A stretch of DNA of 16,733 nt, from positions 1 to 16,733 of the forward strand of contig JAFMQP010000030.1 of assembly GCA_017354575.1 (NCBI GenBank). The letters run 5' to 3'. Position numbers and translations under genes: made by a program. Each line of letters opens with the position of its first letter. Position 1 is the stretch's first letter. The notes beneath the pieces were generated by a model. The model saw nothing but the letters and a program-made list of their open reading frames with translations, was not told the DNA's origin and ran no database searches. The DNA comes from Acidothermales bacterium. Its GTDB lineage: Bacteria > Actinomycetota > Actinomycetes > Streptosporangiales > WHST01. This document shows positions 1-7,040 of the stretch, piece after piece.

Positions 1-158
1 AGGTCGGTCTGGTGCGGGACCGCAAGGCGGGCAAGCACCGCCTGTACGCCCTGGACGCCCGCGGGCTGCGGCCGGTCCACGAGTGGACCGGCGGGTTCGA
101 GCGGTTCTGGAACGAGAGCTTCGACCGGCTGGACGCCTACGTGCAGGACCTGAAGTAG
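1..158 (+). CDS. ArsR-family transcriptional regulator, C-terminal part (5' truncated by window edge)
   Basis: Only the last 51 codons are visible, read in frame from base 3 to the TAG at 156-158. They start in what looks like the wing of a winged helix (VGLVRDRKAGKHRLYAL). The tail that follows, LRPVHEWTGGFERFWNESFD then RLDAYVQDLK, is typical of ArsR-type repressors that precede SRPBCC genes in actinobacteria. The DNA-recognition helix lies outside the window, so the effector cannot be judged. The next gene begins 21 bases after the stop, so the regulator probably controls its own operon with the SRPBCC and reductase genes. The family call rests on the tail and this gene neighbourhood. Confidence 0.8.
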   Translation, partial: VGLVRDRKAGKHRLYALDARGLRPVHEWTGGFERFWNESFDRLDAYVQDLK

Positions 159-165
159 ACGCCGC

Positions 166-171
166 AGGAGG
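166..171 (+). promoter_or_regulatory. Ribosome binding site AGGAGG deciding the start of the SRPBCC gene
   Basis: A perfect AGGAGG lies 8 bases before the ATG at 180. Another ATG at 173 is in a different frame and too close to the site, so 180 is the start. Confidence 0.85.
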
Positions 172-179
172 AATGATCC

Positions 180-686
180 ATGGCAGGGGCAAGGCAAGAA
201 ACGCGGACGGAGCCGGCGACGGCCGACCGGGAGATCGTGATCTCCCGGGTCATCGATGCCCCGCGGGAGCTGGTGTTCGAGGCGTTCACCGAGGTGCGGC
301 ACCTGTCGCGGTGGTGGGGACCGGAGGGGTTCACCACCACCACGCGGGCCTTCGAGTTCCGCGAGGGCGGGGAGTGGGACTTCGTGATGCACGGACCGGA
401 CGGCACGGACTACTCCGAGTGGATCCGCTGGCTGCGGATCGCCCCGCCGGAGCGGATCGAGCTGCTCCACGGTGAGTCCCGCGACGACCCGAACGCCTTC
501 GAGTCGGTCCTGACCTTCGAGCCCGACGGCGCGGCGACCCGGATCGAGATGCGCACGGTGTTCCCCACCAAGGAGCTGCGCGACGAGGCGGTCGAGAAGT
601 ACCACGCGGTCGAGGGCGCCCAGCAGACCCTGAGCAACCTGGCCGCCTACGTCACCGAGATCGACCGGAAGGAAGCGGAGGGCTGA
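180..686 (+). CDS. SRPBCC / AHSA1-type domain protein (START-like fold)
   Basis: The protein has 168 residues. A short polar N-terminus is followed by one START-like domain: the first strand IVISRVIDAPRELVFEAFT at about 20-38, then HLSRWWGPEGF at about 41-51, a central FREGGEWDFVMHGPDG and a C-terminal helix HAVEGAQQTLSNLAAYV. This is the Aha1-C/AHSA1 pattern. These folds bind small hydrophobic ligands; no catalytic residues can be assigned. The gene sits between an ArsR regulator and a RibD-C-like reductase, a common actinobacterial arrangement whose function is largely unknown. Its TGA overlaps the ATG of the next gene by one base, which implies coupled translation. Confidence 0.9.
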   Translation: MAGARQETRTEPATADREIVISRVIDAPRELVFEAFTEVRHLSRWWGPEGFTTTTRAFEFREGGEWDFVMHGPDGTDYSEWIRWLRIAPPERIELLHGESRDDPNAFESVLTFEPDGAATRIEMRTVFPTKELRDEAVEKYHAVEGAQQTLSNLAAYVTEIDRKEAEG

Positions 687-1306
687 TGGCCGGAAAGGTG
701 TTCTTCAGTGTGTCCATGTCCCTGGACGGGTTCATCGCGCCCGAGTCCCTGGAGGACTTGATGGGGCGGCAGTGGATGGAACTGCAGCAGTGGGTGTTCC
801 CGCTGCGGTTCTTCCGGGAGAACCTGAAGCTGGGCAAGGGCGGCGAGGAAGGGCGCGACAACGACATCGCACGGGAGACGTTCGAGCGCACCGGTGCGAG
901 CGTGATGGGCAGGCGCATGTTCGACGCCGGCGAGCAGGCATGGCCGGAGGACGCACCGTTCCACACGCCGGTGTTCGTCGTGACGCACGGGAAGCGTGAC
1001 CCCTGGGAGCGGTCCGGCGGAACCACCTTCCACTTCGTCGACGACGGCATCGAGACCGCGCTCGACCGGGCCCGCGAGGCTGCGGGCGACCGCGACGTCC
1101 GCATCGCCGGCGGCGGCGCGACGATCCTGGAGTACGTGAACGCGGGCCTGGTCGACGAGTTCACGATCTCGCTGTCGCCCGTGCTGTTCGGCTCCGGAAT
1201 CCGCCTGTTCGACGGCGTGGACGCGTCCAGGGTCGCGCTGGAGCCGGTGCGCGCGGAGCCCTCCCCGAAGGTGACGCACCTGACCTACGCCGTCCGGGAA
1301 CGGTGA
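686..1306 (+). CDS. Dihydrofolate reductase-family protein (RibD C-terminal domain type)
   Basis: The protein has 206 residues and one RibD-C domain. The N-terminal strand and loop VFFSVSMSLDGFIAPES (about 5-21) is the hallmark of these stand-alone DHFR-like reductases. It is followed by SVMGRRMFD (about 72-80), PVFVVTHGK (about 94-102), a nucleotide-binding glycine run IAGGGATILEYVNAGLVDE (about 120-138) and SPVLFGSGIRLFDG near the C-terminus. Family members bind NADPH, but most of this branch have no known substrate. It is not expected to replace FolA. The start ATG overlaps the TGA of the SRPBCC gene (TGATG at 684-688), so it is the last gene of that operon. A hairpin follows the stop. Confidence 0.88.
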   Translation: MAGKVFFSVSMSLDGFIAPESLEDLMGRQWMELQQWVFPLRFFRENLKLGKGGEEGRDNDIARETFERTGASVMGRRMFDAGEQAWPEDAPFHTPVFVVTHGKRDPWERSGGTTFHFVDDGIETALDRAREAAGDRDVRIAGGGATILEYVNAGLVDEFTISLSPVLFGSGIRLFDGVDASRVALEPVRAEPSPKVTHLTYAVRER

Positions 1307-1316
1307 CCGTCTGGCC

Positions 1317-1335
1317 GACCCCGGCAAGCGGGGTC
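1317..1335 (+). terminator. Hairpin after the ArsR-SRPBCC-reductase operon
   Basis: GACCCCG (1317-1323) and CGGGGTC (1329-1335) form a perfect 7-bp stem with a 5-base loop, starting 10 bases after the reductase stop. No T tract follows, which is usual for actinobacterial terminators. Termination is inferred from position. Confidence 0.5.
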
Positions 1336-1379
1336 AGCGCATTGACCGGCAGGAACTGCGGGACCGGACAGTGCCGACC

Positions 1380-1408
1380 TTCCTGCACGAGCCGACGACC
1401 GCTATCTT
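1380..1408 (+). promoter_or_regulatory. Possible promoter of the small HhH-like gene
   Basis: TATCTT at 1403-1408 fits the TANNNT minus-10 pattern. A weak minus-35 (TTCCTG, 1380-1385) lies 17 bases upstream. Transcription would begin near 1415, ahead of the ribosome binding site at 1435. The position after the operon hairpin supports an independent promoter; the minus-35 match is poor. Confidence 0.35.
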
Positions 1409-1447
1409 GGGGCTCGTTCGCATATGTCGGTTACGGAGGTGCGCAGC

Positions 1448-1654
1448 ATGGCTCGGCTCGACGCCAAGCTGGACAAGGCTTACGAAGGCAAACCGTTCGA
1501 GGATCTCGCCGACGCGCCGGTGGCCGCCCTCCAAGGCATCAGCGAGGGCGACGCCCAACACCTCCGGGACGCATTCAACATCGTCACTGTCCGCGACCTC
1601 GGCACCAACAAGTTCTTCCAGTGGGCCCAGGCGATCGCCAAACTCGCCGAGTAG
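1448..1654 (+). CDS. Small conserved-looking protein with a helix-hairpin-helix-like core, function unknown
   Basis: The product has 68 residues from the ATG at 1448, chosen because GGAGG (1435-1439) lies 8 bases before it; an in-frame ATG at 1424 lacks such a site. The N-terminal helix (MARLDAKLDKAYEGKPFEDL) leads into ALQGISEGDAQHLRDAF and IVTVRDLGTNKFFQWAQAI. The pattern GIS-x-D-A-x-x-L followed by I-x-TVRDLG resembles the helix-hairpin-helix modules of DUF4332-like proteins, which contact DNA or proteins. There is no signal peptide, membrane segment or cysteine. It stands alone between a plus-strand operon and the convergent ABC genes, so context gives no role. Coding status is supported by the good ribosome site and amphipathic composition; the domain call is tentative. 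Confidence 0.7.
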   Translation: MARLDAKLDKAYEGKPFEDLADAPVAALQGISEGDAQHLRDAFNIVTVRDLGTNKFFQWAQAIAKLAE

Positions 1655-1661
1655 AGGAAGA

Positions 1662-1693
1662 CCGGCGGCCGCGGCGACGAGTCCGCCCGCCGG
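1662..1693. terminator. Candidate bidirectional terminator between convergent genes
   Basis: CCGGCGG (1662-1668) and CCGCCGG (1687-1693) can pair as a 7-bp stem with an 18-base loop. It lies between the small HhH-like gene (plus) and the ABC gene (minus) that converge on this 94-base gap. The long loop and missing T tract keep confidence low. Confidence 0.35.
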
Positions 1694-1748
1694 ATCATGA
1701 GGATCGGCAGGTCCGCACCCCGGGTCACCTCTTGATCCGTGGGCCGGG

Positions 1749-3845
1749 TCAGGATCGGGCCGGTACCGGCGTCCCCTGACGGGCCTGCGGGCCGGCGGGA
1801 CCTGGCGGGCCGGGGATCTCCTCGTCGACGTCGACGACCGCGCCGCGGAACTGCGCCATGTAGAGCCGGTGGTACGCGCCCTCGGCCGCGAGCAGCTCGT
1901 CGTGCGTGCCCGACTCGACGATGCGGCCCGACTCCATCACCAGGATGAGGTCGGCGTCGCGGATCGTCGACAGCCGGTGCGCGATGACGAAGCTGGTCCG
2001 ATCCGTACGCAACGCCGCCATCGCGTGCTGCACGAGCAGCTCGGTGCGGGTGTCGACGGAGCTGGTCGCCTCGTCCAGGATGAGCAGCGACGGGTCGGCG
2101 AGGAACGCCCGCGCGATCGTCAGCAGCTGCTTCTCCCCCGCGCTGACGTTACTGCCCTCCTCGTCGATGACCGTGTGGTAGCCGTCCGGGAGGCTGTGCA
2201 CGAACCGGTCGACGTACGTGGCCTCGGCCGCCGCGCGGATCTCGTCGTCGGTGGCGTCCAGCTTTCCGTACGCGATGTTGTCCCGGATCGTGCCGCCGAA
2301 CAGCCAGGTGTCCTGCAGCACCATGCCGATCTGCGACCGGAGGTCGGCACGCCGCATCTCCGTGATGTCGACCCCGTCGAGCATGATGCGTCCCGCGTTG
2401 AGCTCGTAGAACCGCATGATCAGGTTGACGAGCGTCGTCTTCCCGGCGCCGGTGGGCCCGACGATCGCGATGGTGTGACCCGGCTCGGCGACGAGCGAGA
2501 GGTCCTCGATGAGCGGCTCGTCCCGCTGGTAGCGGAACGACACGTGCTCGAACTCGACTCTCCCCCGCTTGGTCTCCGGGGTGACAGGCGATGCGGCGTC
2601 GGGGATCTGCTCGTCGGCGTCCAGCAGCTCGAAGACGCGCTCGGCCGAGGCGACACCGGACTGCAGCAGGTTCGCCATCGACGCCACCTGGGTGAGCGGC
2701 TGGGTGAACTGGCGCGAGTACTGGATGAAGGCCTGCACGTCGCCCAGGCTCATCCCACCGGTCGCGACCCGCAGGCCGCCGACGACGGCGACGAGCACGT
2801 AGTTCAGGTTCCCGATGAACATCATCGACGGCATGATGATGCCGGAGATGAACTGCGCGCCGAAGCTCGCCTTGAACAGCCGCTCGTTGCGCTCGCTGAA
2901 CTCCGCCTCGGCCTCCCGCTGGCGACCGAAGACCTTGACCAGCTGGTGCCCGGTGAACGCCTCCTCGATGTGCGCGTTCAACGAGCCGGTCTGCCGCCAC
3001 TGCTCGACGAACTGACGCTGTGAGCGCTTCGCGATCTGGCCCGTGACGAGGACCGTCAACGGGATCGTCACGAGTGCGATCACGGCCAGCAGCGGCGAGA
3101 TGACGAACATCATCACCAGCACGCCGAGGACCGTCAGCAGGGACGTGAGCAGCTGGCTCATCGTCTGCTGCAGGCTCTGCGAGACATTGTCGATGTCGTT
3201 GGTGACCCGGCTGAGCAGCTCGCCACGCGGCTGCCGGTCGAAGAACTGCAGCGGCAGCCGGTTGAGCTTGTCCTCGACATCCGACCGCAGCTGGTACACC
3301 GTGTTCTGCACGACCCGGTTGAGCAGGAACCCCTGCAGCCAGGTCAGCACGGCCGCGCCGACGTACAGGGCGAGCGCGCCGAGCAGCACCATGCCCAGCG
3401 CGTGGAAGTCGATGCCGTGACCCGGCACGAGGTCCATCCGCGCCACCAGGTCGGCGAAGTTGTCCTTGCCCGCCGCACGCAGCTGCTGGACCACCTGCGC
3501 CTTCGTCGTCCCCGCCGGGAGGTTCTTGCCGACGATGCCCGCGAAGATCAGGTCGGTCGCGCGGCCCAGCACCTTCGGGCCGACCACGGCGAACCCGACG
3601 CCGCCGACGGCGAGCAGGACGACGGCGATCACCCGGGCCCACTCGGCGCCCAGCCGCCCGACGAGCCGGCGCGCGGACGGGCCGAAGTTCATCGCCTTCT
3701 CGCCCGGCATGCCGACGCCGCCCATCGGGCCGCCGCCGAACTGGCCGCGCGCTCCCCGAGGCGGACGACGGGTGGTGGTCAACGTCGCCGGCGCGCTCGA
3801 CCCGTTCGTGGAGGTGGACACCTCGGTCCGCTTCTCGTCGGTCAT
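1749..3845 (-). CDS. ABC exporter half-transporter (permease fused to ATPase), catalytic-Walker-B subunit
   Basis: The protein has 698 residues. A Gly/Pro-rich cytoplasmic N-terminus (about 1-60) precedes an exporter membrane domain (about 65-390). The ATPase domain has Walker A GPTGAGKT (463-470), Q-loop VLQDTWLF (509-516), signature NVSAGEKQ (566-573), Walker B LLILDEATSS (587-596, Glu present) and H-loop IAHRLST (621-627). The signature is non-canonical (SAGEK for SGGQ). This pairs with the degenerate site of its partner upstream, as in TM287/288-type heterodimeric exporters. A loop of about 45 residues between the first two membrane helices looks extracellular. The gene starts 40 bases after the partner's stop, third in the marR operon. 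Drug or lipid export is the family expectation; the substrate is unknown. Confidence 0.93.
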   Translation of the reverse strand: MTDEKRTEVSTSTNGSSAPATLTTTRRPPRGARGQFGGGPMGGVGMPGEKAMNFGPSARRLVGRLGAEWARVIAVVLLAVGGVGFAVVGPKVLGRATDLIFAGIVGKNLPAGTTKAQVVQQLRAAGKDNFADLVARMDLVPGHGIDFHALGMVLLGALALYVGAAVLTWLQGFLLNRVVQNTVYQLRSDVEDKLNRLPLQFFDRQPRGELLSRVTNDIDNVSQSLQQTMSQLLTSLLTVLGVLVMMFVISPLLAVIALVTIPLTVLVTGQIAKRSQRQFVEQWRQTGSLNAHIEEAFTGHQLVKVFGRQREAEAEFSERNERLFKASFGAQFISGIIMPSMMFIGNLNYVLVAVVGGLRVATGGMSLGDVQAFIQYSRQFTQPLTQVASMANLLQSGVASAERVFELLDADEQIPDAASPVTPETKRGRVEFEHVSFRYQRDEPLIEDLSLVAEPGHTIAIVGPTGAGKTTLVNLIMRFYELNAGRIMLDGVDITEMRRADLRSQIGMVLQDTWLFGGTIRDNIAYGKLDATDDEIRAAAEATYVDRFVHSLPDGYHTVIDEEGSNVSAGEKQLLTIARAFLADPSLLILDEATSSVDTRTELLVQHAMAALRTDRTSFVIAHRLSTIRDADLILVMESGRIVESGTHDELLAAEGAYHRLYMAQFRGAVVDVDEEIPGPPGPAGPQARQGTPVPARS

Positions 3846-3885
3846 GCGTCCGCCTCGTGCATGTGATTCCCTCGCTGGCGCTCGG

Positions 3886-5619
3886 TCATGCCGCCGCCTC
3901 CGCCGCGTGCTGGGACTCGACGATCTCGGCGTATGTCGGGCAGCTCTCCAGCAGTTCCCTGTGGGTGCCGTGCCCGACGACCGCGCCGTCCTCCAGGACG
4001 ACGATCTGGTCGGCGTCGATGATCGTGGAGATCCGCTGCGCCACGATGAGGACGGTCGCGCGCCCGGTGTGCGGCCGCAGCGCGGCGCGCAGCCGCGCGT
4101 CGGTGGCGAGGTCGAGCGCGGAGAACGAGTCGTCGAACAGGTAGATCTCCGGCTTGCGGACGAGCGCCCGCGCGATCGAGAGCCGCTGGCGCTGACCGCC
4201 CGAGACGTTCGTGCCGCCCTGCGCGATCGGCGCCTCGAGGCCCTCCGGCATCGCCTCGACGAAGTCGCGGGCCTGCGCGACCTCCAGCGCCTCCCAGAGC
4301 TCCTCGTCGGTGGCCTCGGGGTTGCCGTACCTGAGGTTGCTCGCCACCGTCCCGGTGAACAGGTACGGCCGCTGCGGCACCAGACCGATCCGGCTCCACA
4401 GCAGGTCGGGATCGAGCTCTCGTACGTCGACGCCGTCGACGAGCACCATCCCCCCGGTCACGTCGAACAGCCGCGGCACGAGCGACACCAACGTGGTCTT
4501 GCCGGCGCCGGTGCTGCCGACGATCGCCGTCGTCCTGCCCGGTGAGGCGCGCAACGAGATGTGCCTGAGCACCGGCGCGTCCGCACCCGGATAGCGGAAC
4601 TCGACGTCGCGCAGCTCCACCTCGCCGTGCACGTGCAGCTCCGTCACCGGGTGTTCCGGTGGCGACACCGACGTCTCGGTGTCGAGCACCTCGCCGATCC
4701 GCTCGGCGCACACCGCCGCGCGCGGGACGATGATGGCGAGGAACGTCGCCATCATCACCGACATCAGGATCTGCATCAGGTAGTTGAGGAACGCGGTGAG
4801 CGCGCCGATCTGCATCTGGCCGCTGTCGACGCGGGCGGCGCCGAACCACAGCACCGCGACGCTCGACGCGTTCAGGATCAGCATCACGGTCGGGAAGACG
4901 AGGGCGAACAGGCGGCCGGCGCGCAGCGCGGTGTCGGTGACCGCGACGTTCGCGTCGTCGAACCGCGCGGTCTCGTGCGGCTCGCGGACGAACGCGCGGA
5001 CGACACGGATCCCGGAGATCTGCTCGCGCAGCACCCGGTTGACCGCGTCGATGCGCTTCTGCATCAACCGGAACTGCGGCACCATGCGGCTGACGATGAG
5101 CCCGATCGCGATGACCAGGACCGGCACCGACACCAGCATCAGCCAGGACAGACCGACGTCCTGGCGCAGCGCCATGATGACGCCGCCGACACACATGATC
5201 GGCGCCATCACCAGCATCGTGCAGCTCATCATGACGAGCATCTGCACCTGCTGCACGTCGTTGGTGTTGCGCGTGATGAGCGACGGCGCGCCGAACCGCG
5301 CCACCTCGCGCGCGGAGAAGCTGCCGACCCGGTGGAAGATGGCCGACCGGACGTCCCGCCCGAACGCCATCGCCGTGTGCGCGCCGAAGTACACGGCCGC
5401 GATCGAACACGCCATCTGGACGACCGTGACCACGAGCATCCAGGCGCCCGTACTGAGGATGTAGCCGGTGTCGCCCTTGGCGACGCCGTTGTCGATGATG
5501 TCGGCGTTCAGGCTCGGGAGGTACAGCGACGCCACGGTGCCGACGAGCTGGAACAGCACGACCGCGAGCAGCGCCATGCGGTACGTGCGGAGGTGGTCAC
5601 GCAGGAGTCGGATCAGCAT
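3886..5619 (-). CDS. ABC exporter half-transporter, degenerate-ATP-site subunit
   Basis: The protein has 577 residues, with an exporter membrane domain (about 10-300) and an ATPase domain. Walker A is GSTGAGKT (368-375) and the signature is canonical, NVSGGQRQR (471-479). Walker B reads IYLFDDSFSALD (492-503), with Asp in place of the catalytic Glu, and the switch reads IVAQRIST with Gln528 in place of His. The two changes mark the non-hydrolysing site of a heterodimeric exporter. It should pair with the 698-residue protein encoded next, giving one working site (this signature with the partner's Walker B) and one dead site. The ATG at 5617-5619 overlaps the marR end by 7 bases and has a G-rich ribosome site just upstream, so translation is probably coupled to the regulator. 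Similar pairs occur in mycobacteria (Rv1272c/Rv1273c type). Confidence 0.93.
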   Translation of the reverse strand: MLIRLLRDHLRTYRMALLAVVLFQLVGTVASLYLPSLNADIIDNGVAKGDTGYILSTGAWMLVVTVVQMACSIAAVYFGAHTAMAFGRDVRSAIFHRVGSFSAREVARFGAPSLITRNTNDVQQVQMLVMMSCTMLVMAPIMCVGGVIMALRQDVGLSWLMLVSVPVLVIAIGLIVSRMVPQFRLMQKRIDAVNRVLREQISGIRVVRAFVREPHETARFDDANVAVTDTALRAGRLFALVFPTVMLILNASSVAVLWFGAARVDSGQMQIGALTAFLNYLMQILMSVMMATFLAIIVPRAAVCAERIGEVLDTETSVSPPEHPVTELHVHGEVELRDVEFRYPGADAPVLRHISLRASPGRTTAIVGSTGAGKTTLVSLVPRLFDVTGGMVLVDGVDVRELDPDLLWSRIGLVPQRPYLFTGTVASNLRYGNPEATDEELWEALEVAQARDFVEAMPEGLEAPIAQGGTNVSGGQRQRLSIARALVRKPEIYLFDDSFSALDLATDARLRAALRPHTGRATVLIVAQRISTIIDADQIVVLEDGAVVGHGTHRELLESCPTYAEIVESQHAAEAAA

Positions 5620-6104
5620 TTTCTGTCTCCCCCGATGATCTGCCGGGCCTGGTCGGCATCCTGCCGTACGCGTCTGACATGACTCTTCTCGAACCGGTCG
5701 AGCAGGGCGTCGAGCAGGGTGATCACCTCGGCAACCTGTACAGGTTCGTCGGTGCCGAGCGTCGCCGCAACCGCATTTTCGATGGGCACGGACGCCATCC
5801 GCTCGGCCCAGCGCTCCGGCACGCCGGAGACCGCACGGACGAGCGTGCGGCGTCGGTCGCGCGGGTCGGTCTCGGTCTCGACGACGCCGGCCTCGCGCAG
5901 CTTCGCCACGGACGCGGACACGTGGCTCTGCGGGAACCCCGTGCGCGCGGTGATCTCCCCCACCGCACTGCCCGGGTGCTCCACGATGTCGCCCATGATG
6001 AGCCGGACGCTCGTCGGAGCCGCGGAGAACCCGGCGTCGCCGACGGCGCGCTCGCCCATCTTCATGACGAGGTAGCCGAGCCGGAAGAGGTCGACTCCGT
6101 TCAC
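5613..6104 (-). CDS. MarR-family transcriptional regulator of the ABC exporter pair
   Basis: The protein has 163 residues. It contains a winged helix: IMGDIVEHPGSAVGEITART (about 36-55), recognition region GFPQSHVSASVAKLREAGVV (about 56-75) and wing ETETDPRDRRRTLV (about 76-89). C-terminal helices probably dimerise. The only cysteine is the last residue, so this is not a typical thiol sensor. The start is the GTG at 6102-6104: an in-frame TGA lies just upstream and no ribosome site is visible. A TAACCT box ends 7 bases before the GTG, so the mRNA is probably leaderless. An inverted repeat overlaps that box, which fits autorepression. The 3' end overlaps the first ABC gene. Family members usually release DNA on binding small phenolic or hydrophobic ligands, often exporter substrates. 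Confidence 0.9.
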   Translation of the reverse strand: MNGVDLFRLGYLVMKMGERAVGDAGFSAAPTSVRLIMGDIVEHPGSAVGEITARTGFPQSHVSASVAKLREAGVVETETDPRDRRRTLVRAVSGVPERWAERMASVPIENAVAATLGTDEPVQVAEVITLLDALLDRFEKSHVRRVRQDADQARQIIGGDRKC

Positions 6105-6111
6105 GCCCGGA

Positions 6112-6117
6112 AGGTTA
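6112..6117 (-). promoter_or_regulatory. Minus-10 box of a leaderless marR promoter
   Basis: On the minus strand TAACCT (TANNNT) ends 7 bases before the GTG start at 6104, the spacing of leaderless actinobacterial mRNAs. No Shine-Dalgarno sequence precedes the GTG. No clear minus-35 is visible. Confidence 0.55.
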
Positions 6118-6129
6118 CATCAGATGTGA
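6115..6129. promoter_or_regulatory. Inverted repeat, likely MarR operator
   Basis: TTACATC-A-GATGTGA is a 15-base inverted repeat with 6 of 7 pairs matched and a perfect ACATC-A-GATGT core. It overlaps the minus-10 box of marR, so bound protein would block RNA polymerase. MarR proteins typically bind A+T-richer palindromes of this size next to their own gene. Binding is inferred. Confidence 0.55.
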
Positions 6130-6172
6130 TGGATTTCGGCGGAGGTCCGCTCTGGGCGTAACCGCCCCGGCC

Positions 6173-7003
6173 TCAGAACAGCGCGGCGGCGAGCTCCCGG
6201 TACGCGGGCAGCGGGTCGTCGTCGGCGGCCAGCGCCTGGATCGTCACGTGGTCGGCGCCCGCGTCTAGGTGCGCGTTCACGCCGCGCGCGACGGTCTCCG
6301 TGTCGCCGTGCACGGCGAGCGCGTCGATCAGGCGGTCGCTGCCGCCGTCGGCGACGTCCTCGTCGGTCCAGCCCAGGCGCTTGAGGTTGTTCACGTAGTT
6401 GCGCAGGCCGAGGTACGGCGTCCGCACCTTCGGCCGGCCGACCGAACGGGCGCGCTCGGCGTCCGTGTCGAGCACGACCTTCTGCTCGGGCGCGAGCAAC
6501 GGCCCGGCGCCGAGGTTCCCCCGTGCCTCCCGGGTGTGCTCCGGCGTCGTGAGGTACGGGTGCGCACCGGCCGTCCGCTCCGCGGCGAGCCGCAGCACCT
6601 TCGGGCCCAGCGCCGCGAGGACGCGCCTGTCGACGGGGACGCCCGCCTCGTCGAGCTGGTCGAGGTAGGACACGATCGTGTCGTACGGGCTCCTGTACTC
6701 CTCGGTCGCCTCGGGGTGGCCGATCCCGACGCCGAGCAGGAACCGGTCCGGGTGCCTCTCGGCGATGCGGTGGTACGAGCGCGCGATGGTGGGCGCGTCG
6801 TCCTTCCACATGTTCACGATGCCGGTCGCGACGACGACGCGCTCGGTGCCGTCGAGCATCTCCTCCGCGAGCCGGAGGTCTCCTGGCGGGGAGCCGCCGA
6901 TCCAGACGGCGGTGTACCCGAGCCGCTCGACGTCCGCCGCAAGCTCGGCGCTCAGCTGCCCCGCGCGGAGCCAGATCCCGTACCTGCCGATGTCGATAGC
7001 CAT
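6173..7003 (-). CDS. LLM-class oxidoreductase, probably F420-dependent (MSMEG_4141-like)
   Basis: The protein has 276 residues from the ATG at 7003; a GTG two codons upstream is the alternative. A luciferase-like TIM barrel is indicated by IGRYGIWLRAGQLSAELAAD at the start, ERLGYTAVWIGGSPPGDLRL (about 27-46), VVATGIVNMWKDDAPTIA, a barrel strand with FLLGVGIGHPE (about 88-98) and RVLAALGPKVLRLAAER. Length and motif layout match the short actinobacterial subfamily of probable F420-dependent enzymes. F420H2 hydride transfer is the family expectation; the substrate is unknown. A TAGTGT box lies 7 bases before the ATG, so the gene may have its own leaderless transcript although it lies only 37 bases after the LLM-hemerythrin gene on the same strand. 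The marR gene follows 68 bases downstream. Confidence 0.88.
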   Translation of the reverse strand: MAIDIGRYGIWLRAGQLSAELAADVERLGYTAVWIGGSPPGDLRLAEEMLDGTERVVVATGIVNMWKDDAPTIARSYHRIAERHPDRFLLGVGIGHPEATEEYRSPYDTIVSYLDQLDEAGVPVDRRVLAALGPKVLRLAAERTAGAHPYLTTPEHTREARGNLGAGPLLAPEQKVVLDTDAERARSVGRPKVRTPYLGLRNYVNNLKRLGWTDEDVADGGSDRLIDALAVHGDTETVARGVNAHLDAGADHVTIQALAADDDPLPAYRELAAALF

Positions 7004-7010
7004 GATCACG

Positions 7011-7016
7011 ACACTA
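7011..7016 (-). promoter_or_regulatory. Minus-10 box of a possible leaderless promoter for the short LLM gene
   Basis: TAGTGT on the minus strand ends 7 bases before the ATG at 7003. No ribosome site is visible, which favours the ATG over the GTG at 7009. No convincing minus-35 was found. Confidence 0.45.
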
Positions 7017-7040
7017 CCGGGGGCGGCGCATTCATTCCCG

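Noticed and set aside
7012..7038. A possible SigR/SigH-type promoter before the short LLM gene (GGAAT on the minus strand)
   Set aside because: At a spacing of 18 or 19 bases the minus-10 reads AGT or GTG, not GTT, so only half of the consensus is present.
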